Shown in pieces: positions 34,486 through 43,422 of a stretch of DNA of 64,000 bases. This stretch comes from Caballeronia temeraria (lineage in GTDB: Bacteria; Pseudomonadota; Gammaproteobacteria; Burkholderiales; Burkholderiaceae), in assembly GCF_001544795.2 (NCBI RefSeq), contig NZ_FCOI02000029.1, positions 1 to 64,000 of the forward strand, read 5' to 3'. A program made the position numbers and the translations under genes. The stretch's first letter is position 1, and the number at the start of each line of letters is the position of its first letter. Under the pieces are notes generated by a model. It was not told the origin of the DNA, ran no database searches, and saw only the letters and a list, made by a program, of their open reading frames with translations.

Positions 34486-35583
34486 TTAAAGCACGGCGTC
34501 CTTGCGAACGCCGTTGGATGCGAAAAAGCGTTTGAGCCGCACGAGCGCCTCCTGCTGGATCTGGCGCACGCGTTCGCGCGTGAGACCCATTTCGTCGGCG
34601 AGCTCTTCGAGCGTCGCGGGCTCGATATGGTTCAGCCCGAAACGCCGTTCGATTACGTGCCGGTGTTTGTCGGACAGACGCGACAGCCACAGCCGCGTGA
34701 GCGACTCCAGTTCGCGATGCTGCACTTCCGCGTCCGGCGACTGGCTCTGGTCGTCCGAAAGCAGATCGAGCAGGCTGCTGCCCGGATCGAGGTCGAGCGG
34801 CGCGTCGAGCGAAGCCGTGTGCTCGTTGAGCGCGAGGATATCGGTGACTTCCTCGGGCGTCTTGCCGGTGAGATACGCAATATCGTCGATGCTCGCGTCG
34901 CGGCGCTCGGGCGCAACGCTGTCGTTCGAATTGGCGGAATTTTTTTCCAGATGACGCTTCGCCCGCAGCACCTGATTCAGTTCGCGGATCACGTGCACCG
35001 GCAGACGCACCGTGCGCGCCTGATTCATGATTGCGCGCTCGATGCTCTGGCGAATCCACCAGGTGGCGTAGGTCGAAAACCGGAAGCCGCGCGTCGGATC
35101 GAATTTCTCGATGGCGTGCATGAGGCCGAGATTGCCTTCCTCGATCAGATCGAGCAAAGGCACGCCGCGATTGAGATAACCCTTCGCGATGCTGACGACG
35201 AGCCGCAGATTGCGCTCGATCATGACCTGCCGCGCGTCGAATTCGCCCGCCTTCGCGAGCCGCGAATAACGCTGCTCTTCCTCGACGGTCAATAGCGGCT
35301 TCACGCTGATGCGGTTCAGGTAATGCTGGATGGTGTCGGCCGTGAGTTCGGCCTGCAGAATCGAGCGGAAATCGTCGGCGTCCGGCGCGGAATCGTTTGC
35401 GCCTTCGCCTGCTTCCTCGCGGCTTTTTTCGCGACTGCCGCCCTCTTCCTCTGAATCGACGTCGACATCGACGTTGTCGATCTCTTCATCCTGGGTCGAA
35501 GCACCGTCTTCCACCGACACTTGCAAAGGTCGGCTGATCGACTCAGTCTCGGCTTGCGGCAGGCGGCGCTTCGTTTTTGGCAT
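34486..35583 (-). CDS. rpoS: RNA polymerase sigma factor RpoS (sigma-38)
   Basis: Master sigma factor for stationary phase and general stress. The 365-residue protein has region 1.2 (about 80-110), region 2 with NLRLVVSIAKGYLNRGVPLLDL and the core -10 recognition FRFSTYATWWIRQSIERAI, region 3, and region 4 with the HTH TLEELADEMGLTRERVRQIQ. The first 75 residues form an acidic, low-complexity extension, longer than in E. coli (330 residues total). The gene begins 12 bp after the nlpD stop, so, as in E. coli, a promoter inside nlpD is likely. Confidence 0.96.
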   Translation of the reverse strand: MPKTKRRLPQAETESISRPLQVSVEDGASTQDEEIDNVDVDVDSEEEGGSREKSREEAGEGANDSAPDADDFRSILQAELTADTIQHYLNRISVKPLLTVEEEQRYSRLAKAGEFDARQVMIERNLRLVVSIAKGYLNRGVPLLDLIEEGNLGLMHAIEKFDPTRGFRFSTYATWWIRQSIERAIMNQARTVRLPVHVIRELNQVLRAKRHLEKNSANSNDSVAPERRDASIDDIAYLTGKTPEEVTDILALNEHTASLDAPLDLDPGSSLLDLLSDDQSQSPDAEVQHRELESLTRLWLSRLSDKHRHVIERRFGLNHIEPATLEELADEMGLTRERVRQIQQEALVRLKRFFASNGVRKDAVL

Positions 35584-35595
35584 GATGGTTTCGCT

Positions 35596-36561
35596 TTATT
35601 GCGGCGGCAAATACTTCAGTGGGTCAACAGGTTTTCCCTGCCGGCGAACTTCGAAATGCAACATCACGCGGTCCGAATCGCTGTTCCCCATCTCAGCGAT
35701 CTTCTGCCCTTTAGTTACCGCGTCCCCCTCTTTTACCATCAAAGCACGGTTATGTGCGTACGCCGTAAGAAAAGTCGCGTCGTGTTTGATGATAATGAGA
35801 TTGCCATAGCCGCGCAGCCCATTTCCGGAGTAAACCACTCGGCCATCCGCCGATGCGTTCACCGGATCTCCCGCCGCACCGCCAATATTCAAACCCTTGT
35901 TCTTCGCGTCGTCGAACGTGCCGATGATCGGACCGCGCGCCGGCCAGATGAACGCAGGCTGCGCAGCGGCCGCGGTCGCGTTCGCATCCGCGCCAGGCAC
36001 GCCCGGAGCACCCGGCGCCGATGCCATGCCCGCTGCCGCGCCGGCCGTTCCGGGCGCCGCGCCCATGCCGGAATTCGCGCCGTAGTACGGCGGCTGCGCA
36101 GTCGCGCCCGGCTGCGGGCTCGCGTACGCGTTCGCGCCGTTCAACGGCTGCGTCTGCACGCCGCCGCCCACGATCGGCGCGGTCGCCACACCGGGCGTGG
36201 CCGCCGCGACGTTCGCGCCCGGCGGCGCCACGCGCATCAACTGACCGACTTCGATCTGATTCGGGTTGGTCAGGTTGTTCCACGCCGCGATGTCGTGATA
36301 ATTCTGACCGTTTTCCAGTGCGATCCGATATAGGGTGTCGCCCGGCTTCACACGGTAATAGCCCGGCGGCGGCGGGCCGTTGTCCGGCGTCTGCGCCCCC
36401 GTCGTGCCGATGGGCGCGCCCGTTCTGTCGACGACCGGCGCCATGTCCATGCGCGTCGAACACGCCGCCAGCGCGGACAACGCCAGCACGCACACGCCGC
36501 GCTGCGCCGCGCTCAAGGACAGGTCCGCACTTCCATCTCGCAAAGCACGCAGGATACTCAT
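35596..36561 (-). CDS. nlpD: Amidase activator lipoprotein NlpD (LysM, degenerate LytM)
   Basis: Outer-membrane lipoprotein that in E. coli activates the cell-wall amidase AmiC during division. From ATG 36561 it has 321 residues: signal and lipobox LSALAAC (Cys34), LysM domain GYYRVKPGDTLYRIALENGQ, a long Ala/Pro/Gly-rich linker and a C-terminal LytM/M23 domain. In that domain the metal-binding H-x3-D is replaced (NKGLNIGGAAGD), so it is predicted to be non-catalytic, as expected for NlpD. The frame is open 66 codons further upstream but overlaps pcm and is not family-like. It is five bases after pcm. Confidence 0.94.
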   Translation of the reverse strand: MSILRALRDGSADLSLSAAQRGVCVLALSALAACSTRMDMAPVVDRTGAPIGTTGAQTPDNGPPPPGYYRVKPGDTLYRIALENGQNYHDIAAWNNLTNPNQIEVGQLMRVAPPGANVAAATPGVATAPIVGGGVQTQPLNGANAYASPQPGATAQPPYYGANSGMGAAPGTAGAAAGMASAPGAPGVPGADANATAAAAQPAFIWPARGPIIGTFDDAKNKGLNIGGAAGDPVNASADGRVVYSGNGLRGYGNLIIIKHDATFLTAYAHNRALMVKEGDAVTKGQKIAEMGNSDSDRVMLHFEVRRQGKPVDPLKYLPPQ

Positions 36562-36566
36562 CGGTG

Positions 36567-37658
36567 TCAAATCACTCCGGATTTTAAGGGTACAAAGAAA
36601 ACGCGATCGAGCTGCTCTTCCCGCCAGTGCGTCGCCGACACACGCGTGACGAGCGTCAGCACCTGCGACTGCGCGGCCTGCGATCCGACCGGCGCGACAA
36701 GCTTGCCGCCCACCGCCAGTTGATCGAGCAAGGCCTGCGGCACGTCGAGGCCCGCGCACGCGATCACGATCGCGTCGAACGGCGCGGCCGCGGGCAAGCC
36801 GAGGCGGCCATCGCCGTAATGCAGCCGGATGTTCGGCACACGCAACGGCCGAAGATTGAGCTTTGCGCGCTCCGACAACGGACGCACGCGTTCGATCGAA
36901 TAAACCTCAGTGGCAACTTGCGACAGCACCGCCGCCTGATAGCCACAGCCGGTGCCGATCTCCAGCACCTTGTTCAATACGCGTCCCGTCGCGACCAGCT
37001 CGATCATGCGCGCGACGACCGACGGCTTCGAGATGGTCTGGTGATGACCGATCGGCAGCGCGGCGTCTTCATAAGCCTGCGCGGCGAGCCCCGGATCGAC
37101 GAACATGTGGCGCGGCACGACGGACATGGCGTTCAGCACGCGCGGATCGGTGATGCCGTTCGATCGCAGGCGTTCGACCATGCGCTCGCGCACCCGTTCC
37201 GACGTCAGCGTCTGCGTGCTCGCGAGCGCGACATTGGGCGCGCCTTTTTTCGTCGCGGTCGAAGCGGCGTTCGAATCACGCTCGGCGGTCCTCGGCGCGG
37301 TGCGCAATGCGCTCGTGCGCGGCGCATGCGCCGAATGATGCGTCTGCGCCGCGCTCTTGCTCGCGGACGGAACCGGTTTCGCTGCGTTAATTGCAGTCTT
37401 CGCGCCGGAACGCGCGGGAAAAACCGACGTGGCCGGCTTCGCGGACGCCGCGGCCGTCGCGGGATTTTTCATCGTCGCGTTGGCCGCGCGCGATGTCGAT
37501 GATCCGGCAGGCTTCGCTGGCTGCGGCGTCGCGGGCTTGAGCGCGGCGACGGCGGCTTGCTTGCCGCGCGAATCCTGCGGGCGCGCCGCGGGCTTGCGCG
37601 GCTCGCGAACCAGATCCGCGAGCGCCAGCGGAAAGCGCTTGGCGCGCTCGTCGCTCAT
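36567..37658 (-). CDS. pcm: Protein-L-isoaspartate O-methyltransferase with long disordered N-terminus
   Basis: Repairs isoaspartyl residues in aged proteins using SAM. The catalytic part is the C-terminal 215 residues or so (ERMVERLRSNGITDPRVLNAM onward), with SAM motif EIGTGCGYQAAVLSQV and HYGDGRLGLP. From ATG 37658 the protein has 363 residues, against 208 in E. coli; the extra 150 residues are an Ala/Lys/Pro/Thr/Ser-rich, probably disordered N-terminus. The ATG overlaps the surE stop (ATGA), which supports this start and translational coupling. Confidence 0.9.
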   Translation of the reverse strand: MSDERAKRFPLALADLVREPRKPAARPQDSRGKQAAVAALKPATPQPAKPAGSSTSRAANATMKNPATAAASAKPATSVFPARSGAKTAINAAKPVPSASKSAAQTHHSAHAPRTSALRTAPRTAERDSNAASTATKKGAPNVALASTQTLTSERVRERMVERLRSNGITDPRVLNAMSVVPRHMFVDPGLAAQAYEDAALPIGHHQTISKPSVVARMIELVATGRVLNKVLEIGTGCGYQAAVLSQVATEVYSIERVRPLSERAKLNLRPLRVPNIRLHYGDGRLGLPAAAPFDAIVIACAGLDVPQALLDQLAVGGKLVAPVGSQAAQSQVLTLVTRVSATHWREEQLDRVFFVPLKSGVI

Positions 37659-38413
37659 GTGCGAGCGCTCCCGGCGCGCGCCCATTCGCGCGTCTCGGCC
37701 ATGAGCTTCGTATGAGTCAGATCGAGCTGCAGCGGCGTGATCGACACGAAGCCGTTCGCGACCGCATGAAAGTCCGTGCCTTCGCTCGCGTCGAGCGCGT
37801 CGCCCGACGGGCCGATCCAGTAGATCGGGTTGCCGCGCGGATCGGTTTGCCGGATCACAGGCTGCGACGGATGGCGCTTGCCGAGGCGCGTCACTTTCCA
37901 TTCACGCAGTTGATCGTAAGGCAGGCTCGGGATGTTCACGTTCAGCAACGGATGGCCCGGCATCGGATGTTCGAGGAAATGCGCGACGATCTCGGCCGCG
38001 ACGCGCGCGGCGTCGTCAAGATGAAGCCAGTCGCGTCCGACGAGCGAGAACGCGATCGCCGGGATGCCGAACATGAAGCCTTCGGTGGCGGCCGCGACCG
38101 TGCCCGAGTACAGCGTGTCTTCGCCGACGTTCTGGCCATTGTTGATGCCCGACACGACGAGATCGGGCTGCTGCTCGAGCATGCCCGTGAGCGCGATGTG
38201 CACGGAATCGGTCGGCGTACCGTTCACGAAATTGAAACCGTTCGGCGCCTGATGAACGCTCAGGGGCCGCGACAGCGTGAGCGAGTTGGACGAGCCGCTG
38301 CAGTTCTGCTCGGGCGCCATCACCGTCACTTCGCCGAGCGGCTGCAGGACGTCGTGCAGCACATTGATGCCGCGCGCCAGATAACCGTCGTCGTTGCTGA
38401 GTAGGATTCGCAT
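37655..38413 (-). CDS. surE: 5'/3'-nucleotidase SurE
   Basis: Metal-dependent nucleoside monophosphate phosphatase linked to stationary-phase survival. From ATG 38413 the 252-residue protein begins MRILLSNDDGYLARGINVL, with metal-binding Asp8 and Asp9, followed by PEQNCSGSSNSLTL and VSGINNGQNVGEDTLYSGTV, both SurE signatures. Length matches the family. The frame is open 18 codons upstream but the family start is clear. It heads the surE-pcm-nlpD-rpoS run and is divergent from the quinone oxidoreductase gene with an 80-bp gap. Confidence 0.96.
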   Translation of the reverse strand: MRILLSNDDGYLARGINVLHDVLQPLGEVTVMAPEQNCSGSSNSLTLSRPLSVHQAPNGFNFVNGTPTDSVHIALTGMLEQQPDLVVSGINNGQNVGEDTLYSGTVAAATEGFMFGIPAIAFSLVGRDWLHLDDAARVAAEIVAHFLEHPMPGHPLLNVNIPSLPYDQLREWKVTRLGKRHPSQPVIRQTDPRGNPIYWIGPSGDALDASEGTDFHAVANGFVSITPLQLDLTHTKLMAETREWARAGSART

Positions 38414-38493
38414 CCGGCGATTGTAACCGAGGAAAGTGGCGCGACGACGACTCGAACTGCCATACACTGAGCCCAGTTCAACGAGGAGAAACC

Positions 38494-39468
38494 ATGCGCG
38501 CCGTACGATGCAACGAACACGGATTGCCCGACACGCTTTCGATCGAAACGCTGCCCGACCTGCATCCGGAAGCAGGCGAAGTCGTCATCGACGTCAAAGC
38601 AGCAAGCGTGAATTTCCCCGACGTGCTCATCATCCAGAACAAATATCAGTTCAAGCCGCCGTTGCCGTTCACGCCCGGCGCGGAGTTCGCGGGCATCGTG
38701 CGCGAAGTCGGCGCTGGTGTCACGCGTCTCGCGCCCGGCATGCGCGTGGCCGCCTACACCGCACAAGGCGCGTTCGCGGAACAGGCGCGCGCGAAGGCGA
38801 CGGATTGCATCGTGTTGCCCGATGACGTCGATCTCGCCGATGCCGCCGCGTTCACGCTCGCCTACGGCACGTCGTATCACGCGCTCGTCGATCGCGGCGC
38901 GCTCAAGGCCGGCGACACGCTGCTCGTGCTCGGCGCGGCGGGTGGCGTCGGCATCGCGGCGATCCAGATCGGCAAGATCATCGGTGCGCGCGTGATCGCG
39001 GCGGCGTCGAGTGCGGAGAAGCTCGCGTTCTGCCGCGAACATGGCGCCGATGAAGTCATCGACTATGCGCGCGAAGATCTGCGCGAGCGCATCAAGGCGC
39101 TGACCGGCGGCAACGGGCCGGATGTCGTTTTCGATCCCGTCGGCGGTGCGTATGCGGAACCGGTGTTTCGCAGTATCGGCTGGCGGGGGCGGTATCTCGT
39201 CGTCGGCTTCGCGAATGGCGAGATTCCGAAGCTGCCGCTCAATCTCGCGCTGCTGAAAGGCGCGAGCATCGTCGGCGTGTTCTGGGGCGGCCACATGCAG
39301 CGCGAGCACGCGCTCGCCGATCAGGAATTCGCGACGATGGTCGACTGGATCAAGTCAGGCACGCTGCGGCCGGTCGTCACGAAACGTTATTCGCTCGACG
39401 AAACCCCGCAAGCCCTCGACGACATGATGAATCGCCGCGTGACCGGCAAGATCGTGATCGAGCCGTAA
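38494..39468 (+). CDS. NADPH:quinone oxidoreductase-like MDR protein
   Basis: Medium-chain dehydrogenase/reductase of 324 residues, without the structural zinc site, so of the quinone oxidoreductase type. The N-terminal domain has VKAASVNFPDVLIIQNKYQF and PGAEFAGIVREVGAGV; the Rossmann part has LLVLGAAGGVGIAAIQIGK. Expected to use NADPH to reduce quinones or enones in the cytosol; the true substrate is unknown. A strong GAGGAG ribosome-binding site precedes the ATG. It stands 46 bp before the GT2 gene on the same strand. Confidence 0.9.
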   Translation: MRAVRCNEHGLPDTLSIETLPDLHPEAGEVVIDVKAASVNFPDVLIIQNKYQFKPPLPFTPGAEFAGIVREVGAGVTRLAPGMRVAAYTAQGAFAEQARAKATDCIVLPDDVDLADAAAFTLAYGTSYHALVDRGALKAGDTLLVLGAAGGVGIAAIQIGKIIGARVIAAASSAEKLAFCREHGADEVIDYAREDLRERIKALTGGNGPDVVFDPVGGAYAEPVFRSIGWRGRYLVVGFANGEIPKLPLNLALLKGASIVGVFWGGHMQREHALADQEFATMVDWIKSGTLRPVVTKRYSLDETPQALDDMMNRRVTGKIVIEP

Positions 39469-39514
39469 CGCGGACTGCTACCATCGCGCCCTTTCAGACT
39501 TCCTTCGAATCGAG

Positions 39515-40501
39515 ATGACGAGCACACGCCCCGACGTCAGCGTCATCGTGCCGGTCTACAACTGCGAGGCGTGGATCGACGCGCTGCTGCGCTCGGTGCT
39601 CGATCAGGCAGGCGTCGATCTCGAAATCATCGCGATCTGTGACGGCGCGACGGACGGCAGCCTCGCCGTGCTCGAATCGATGGCGGCGCGCGATGCGCGC
39701 ATCCGCGTCGTGGCGCAGGACAATCGCGGCGTATCGGCGACGCGCAATGCCGGGCTGACGCTCGCGCGCGGCGAATGGATCGCGTTCGCGGACGGCGACG
39801 ACTGGATGAAGCCCGGCGCGCTGCGCACGTGGATCGACTACGGCCGCCGGCATGAACTCGATGTCGTGATCGGCAACGGCTTCAGCTTCGAAGCCCTGCC
39901 GCCGCCCGCCGATCCGCAACCGATGTACGAACGCCAGCCGTGGGGCGAAATCTGCGACGGCGCGACGTGGCTCAAGCGCACCGTGCCGAACGACGACTGG
40001 GTCGTCTGCGTCTGGCTGCAATGCGTGCGACGCGATTTCGTCGCAAAGCACGGACTGCGCTTCGAGGAAGGCGTCGTGCACGAGGACATCATCTGGGCAT
40101 TGCAGACCGGACTGCGCGCGCAACGCGTCGGCTTCGTGCGCGAAGCTTTCTATGGCTATCGGCGCAATCCGGCATCGATCACGAATTCGCCTTCGCATGC
40201 CGCCGTCGCGCGCCGCGCCGCCGGTTATCTGCGCGTGATCGACGCGCTCGTGACCGCCGCGCTCGATCCGCAGACCGATCGGACGCTGAGCCGGATTCTG
40301 CTGCGCCAGGCCAACCGCGAGAGCGGTCATCTGTTGCACGTGCTGCGAAAGCGTCTGAACGACGACGAACTGCGCAAGCCTTTCGCGCGGCAGTTCCTGC
40401 AATCGGGGTATGTCCGCGTGATGCTGAAGGGCGCGACCAATGCCAGCGAAATGTGGCGCGCGCTTCGCTGCTGGCGCGTCTATTCGCGCTTCGCGGCGTA
40501 G
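39515..40501 (+). CDS. Family 2 glycosyltransferase
   Basis: Inverting GT-A enzyme of 328 residues using a nucleotide sugar. The fold starts at VSVIVPVYNCEAWIDALLRSVL, with the nucleotide-binding GVSATRNAGLTLARGEWIAF leading into the DxD-type motif ADGDDW (Asp93-Asp96), and VVHEDIIWALQTG as the likely catalytic-base segment. The donor and acceptor cannot be told. It faces a GT9 gene with only 10 bp between stops, suggesting a small two-gene surface-glycan locus, but there are no other LPS or capsule genes nearby. Confidence 0.88.
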   Translation: MTSTRPDVSVIVPVYNCEAWIDALLRSVLDQAGVDLEIIAICDGATDGSLAVLESMAARDARIRVVAQDNRGVSATRNAGLTLARGEWIAFADGDDWMKPGALRTWIDYGRRHELDVVIGNGFSFEALPPPADPQPMYERQPWGEICDGATWLKRTVPNDDWVVCVWLQCVRRDFVAKHGLRFEEGVVHEDIIWALQTGLRAQRVGFVREAFYGYRRNPASITNSPSHAAVARRAAGYLRVIDALVTAALDPQTDRTLSRILLRQANRESGHLLHVLRKRLNDDELRKPFARQFLQSGYVRVMLKGATNASEMWRALRCWRVYSRFAA

Positions 40502-40511
40502 ACGGGTCCGG

Positions 40512-41495
40512 TCAGAAGCGCCGCGATTGCGCGCCGGGCAGCATGCCGATGCGCGCGGCGTGTGTCGCCTGCGTGGATGCGGCATCGCCGAAATCGGCCG
40601 CCGCGTAGTGATGCAACGCGCGCGCATGCTTGCCGTGCAGCGTCTGAAACGCCGACGTCACACGGCGCACGGTGAGCAGACGTTGCCACAGCCGTTCGCG
40701 AAGCCCGCCGAAGGGCAGCAACGACGGCGGCAACACGACCGCGCCCGGACCCCAGCCCGGACGCCACGAGCGCGCGAGACCCTGACGCATGAACAGCGAC
40801 AACGTGGGCACGCCGATGCAGGACGCGAGATGCCCGAGACCGGAATCGTTGCCGATGAACCACGACGACTCCGCGATCCACGCCGCGACTTCGCTCAGTT
40901 GCGGCAGCGCGTTGACCTCACACCCTTCCTGCGCGATATCGCTCCAGACGCTGAACTCGGCCGGCGCGACGAGAAAGCTCGGCTGCAACCGGCGACGCGA
41001 GAGCACACGCGAGAGCGCCAGAAACTTCTTGCGGCTCCACATCTTTTCGGGATGACTGCCGGTCGGATGAATCACGACGCGATTATCGAACCGCCCGCGC
41101 ATGACGCCGGCCGGCACGACGAGGCCGTTTTCGCGCGTGACATCGGAGAGGCCCAGCACGTTGCTCGCGATATCGACGATACGGTCCACCATGTGCTTCG
41201 AGCCGCCGTATTCCGGCAGCGCCGCGAGGCAGAGCGTCTTGCCCGAGCGGCTCAATGCCGATGCGTAATCGGTCGGGCGAAGCTCGATCACCGTGTCGAA
41301 AGCGCGCTGCCAGGCGTCGGGACGCCCTACCGTCACCTGCGGAAACCAGTCGGCGAGCTGCTCCGCGACCCAGCCGAACACGACGGGGCGATATCCATTG
41401 CGGATGAGATTGTCGACGAGGACAAGCCCGATGAGGCTGTCGCCGATCGGCGATGGCAATACCACCGCAATCGAACCGCCAGTTCGCAGTTTCAT
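40512..41495 (-). CDS. Family 9 glycosyltransferase (heptosyltransferase-like)
   Basis: A GT-B enzyme of 327 residues from ATG 41495 (MKLRTGGSIAVVLPSPIGD). The N-terminal SPIGDSLIGLVLVDNL and the C-terminal donor-site segment FIGNDSGLGHLASCIGVPTLSLF match GT9 enzymes such as the LPS heptosyltransferases. The family transfers ADP-heptose to lipid A core, but divergent members use other sugars, so the substrate is open. It converges with the GT2 gene. The frame is open 14 codons upstream to 41537. A 256-bp gap to the ABC permease gene holds an inverted repeat. Confidence 0.84.
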   Translation of the reverse strand: MKLRTGGSIAVVLPSPIGDSLIGLVLVDNLIRNGYRPVVFGWVAEQLADWFPQVTVGRPDAWQRAFDTVIELRPTDYASALSRSGKTLCLAALPEYGGSKHMVDRIVDIASNVLGLSDVTRENGLVVPAGVMRGRFDNRVVIHPTGSHPEKMWSRKKFLALSRVLSRRRLQPSFLVAPAEFSVWSDIAQEGCEVNALPQLSEVAAWIAESSWFIGNDSGLGHLASCIGVPTLSLFMRQGLARSWRPGWGPGAVVLPPSLLPFGGLRERLWQRLLTVRRVTSAFQTLHGKHARALHHYAAADFGDAASTQATHAARIGMLPGAQSRRF

Positions 41496-41678
41496 TGTTG
41501 GTCTCGCGGGAACGGACGCCGCGCAGATGGCGCGCATGGTGTCCGGCTGCAGAGTGTCGCGCGATTTGCGTTACGACTTGATGTGCCTGCGGCGTCCGTT
41601 CACCCGAATCACGGCCGGCCTGTTGCCGCCAGCCGCGGGACGCCTGTCCAGCTCAGCATGATAGCGATGTCGACGATG

Positions 41679-41717
41679 CCGTGCCAGAACGGTTAATCCG
41701 AAATCGGTCTGGCACGG
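41679..41717. repeat. Inverted repeat CCGTGCCAGA / TCTGGCACGG
   Basis: Ten-base perfect arms around a 19-base centre, just downstream of the ABC permease stop on the minus strand. There is no T run on either side, so a canonical terminator is not supported; an RNA hairpin ending the ABC operon by another route is possible. Confidence 0.55.
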
Positions 41718-41751
41718 TTTGCGGCGCGTTATCGGGCGCGCGCCGGTGCCA

Positions 41752-42576
41752 TTAAAGCTTCTCGGTCTCGCCGCTCTTCGGCTGCCACTTCATGAGCCTG
41801 CGCTCGACCAGCGCGACGATGCCATCGAGCACCAGCGCGAACGCGGTCAGCACGAGAATGCCCGCGAACACCGTGTTGATATCGAAGGTGCCTTCGGCCT
41901 GCAGAATCAGATAACCGACGCCACGCGCCGAGCCGAGATATTCGCCGACCACCGAGCCGACGAACGCCAGTCCCACCGACGTATGCAGACTGGAAAACAC
42001 CCAGCTCGTCGCGCTCGGCAGATAGACGTGCCGCAGCAATTGCTTGCGATTCGCACCGAGCATGCGCGCGTTCGCGAGCACGACCGGACTGACTTCCTTC
42101 ACGCCCTGATACACGTTGAAGAACACGATGAAAAACACGAGCGTCACGCCCAGCGCGACCTTCGACCAGATGCCGAGGCCGAACCACACCGCGAAGATCG
42201 GCGCGAGAATCACGCGCGGCATCGAATTGGCCGCCTTGATGTAGGGATCGAGGAGCGCGCTCGTCGTCGGCGCGAGCGCGAGCCAGAGTCCGACGCCCAG
42301 TCCCGTCACCGTGCCGATGACGAACGCCAGCACCGTCTCGATCAGCGTCACCCACAGATGGATGTAGATCTCGCCGCCTGTGAACCACTCCCAGATGCGC
42401 ACGAGCACTTTCTGCGGCTCGCCGAAAAAGAACGCGGCCTTGTCGGCGTCGTCGAAATAGAAAGGCGGCAGGAGCGTCGGGCTCGTCAGCACGTACCACA
42501 GCACGAAGCACGCGAGCAGCAACAGCCATTGCCACACGATGAGATTCGCTCGATTCGGGCGCAGCTTGTTCCACAT
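41752..42576 (-). CDS. ABC importer permease, SsuC/TauC/NrtB type
   Basis: Inner-membrane subunit of 274 residues with about six hydrophobic spans. The conserved EAA loop is seen around PVVLANARMLGANRKQLLRH. The family serves sulfonates, taurine, nitrate, thiamine precursors and aromatic carboxylates. It is the last gene of the operon, 12 bp after the ATP-binding gene. The extra periplasmic stretch with GEPQKVLVRIWEWFTGGEIYI is common in this group. The substrate cannot be read from the sequence. Confidence 0.9.
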   Translation of the reverse strand: MWNKLRPNRANLIVWQWLLLLACFVLWYVLTSPTLLPPFYFDDADKAAFFFGEPQKVLVRIWEWFTGGEIYIHLWVTLIETVLAFVIGTVTGLGVGLWLALAPTTSALLDPYIKAANSMPRVILAPIFAVWFGLGIWSKVALGVTLVFFIVFFNVYQGVKEVSPVVLANARMLGANRKQLLRHVYLPSATSWVFSSLHTSVGLAFVGSVVGEYLGSARGVGYLILQAEGTFDINTVFAGILVLTAFALVLDGIVALVERRLMKWQPKSGETEKL

Positions 42577-42588
42577 GGTCGTATCGTC

Positions 42589-43419
42589 TTATTCGGCGGC
42601 GGCGGGCTTCAGCTGCTGCTGATAGCCCTTCAACACTTCCTCGCGCAGCACGCCCCAGATCTGCGCGTGCAGTTCGACGAAGCGTGGATGCGAGCGGATC
42701 TCGGCGACATCGCGCGGGCGCGGCAGATCGATCACGAATTCGCCGATCGGATGCGTACCGGGTCCGGCCGCCAGCACGACGACGCGGTCGGACAGCGAAA
42801 TCGCCTCGTCCAGATCGTGCGTGATGAAGAGCACGGCCTTACGCTTCGCGGCCCACAGATCGAGCAGCTCGTTTTCCATCAGCTGACGGGTCTGGATGTC
42901 GAGCGCGGAGAACGGCTCGTCCATCAGGATGATGTCGGGATCGAGGATGAGCGTCTGCGCCATCGCGACGCGCTTTCTCATGCCGCCCGACAATTGATGC
43001 GGATAGCGATCGCCGAAGCCGCCGAGACCCACGCGCTTCAGCCATTCCTCGCCGCGCTTGCCGGCTTCGGCCTTCGGCACGCCCTGAAACGCGAGGCCGG
43101 CCGTCACGTTGTCGAGCGCGCTGCGCCACGGCATCAGACCGTCGGCCTGGAACATGTAGCCCGCGCGCCGGTTGATGCCCTTCAGCTTCTCGCCGAAGAC
43201 GCTCACCGTCCCCGACGATGGCTCGAGCAGCCCCGCCGACACGTTGAGCAACGTCGACTTGCCGCAGCCGGTCGGCCCGACCACGGACACGAATTCGCCC
43301 GGCGCGATCGCGAGCGTCGTATCGCGGACCGCCGTATAGCGATCACGGCGATTCTCGCGCGACGCGAACGTGCAGGTGACATCCGCGAGTTCGAGCGCAT
43401 ATTTCGATGGCGACGGCAT
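42589..43419 (-). CDS. ABC importer ATP-binding protein, SsuB/TauB/NrtC-D type
   Basis: Cytosolic ATPase of 276 residues that powers the importer. All motifs are intact: Walker A GPTGCGKSTLL, signature LSGGMRKRVAMAQ, Walker B DIILMDEPFSALD and the switch histidine in VLFITHDLDEA. Length and the C-terminal EFVIDLPRPRDVAEIRSHP segment match the nitrate/sulfonate/taurine group. It begins three bases after the substrate-binding protein stop, and the permease follows 12 bp after it. Confidence 0.94.
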   Translation of the reverse strand: MPSPSKYALELADVTCTFASRENRRDRYTAVRDTTLAIAPGEFVSVVGPTGCGKSTLLNVSAGLLEPSSGTVSVFGEKLKGINRRAGYMFQADGLMPWRSALDNVTAGLAFQGVPKAEAGKRGEEWLKRVGLGGFGDRYPHQLSGGMRKRVAMAQTLILDPDIILMDEPFSALDIQTRQLMENELLDLWAAKRKAVLFITHDLDEAISLSDRVVVLAAGPGTHPIGEFVIDLPRPRDVAEIRSHPRFVELHAQIWGVLREEVLKGYQQQLKPAAAE

Positions 43420-43422
43420 CGA

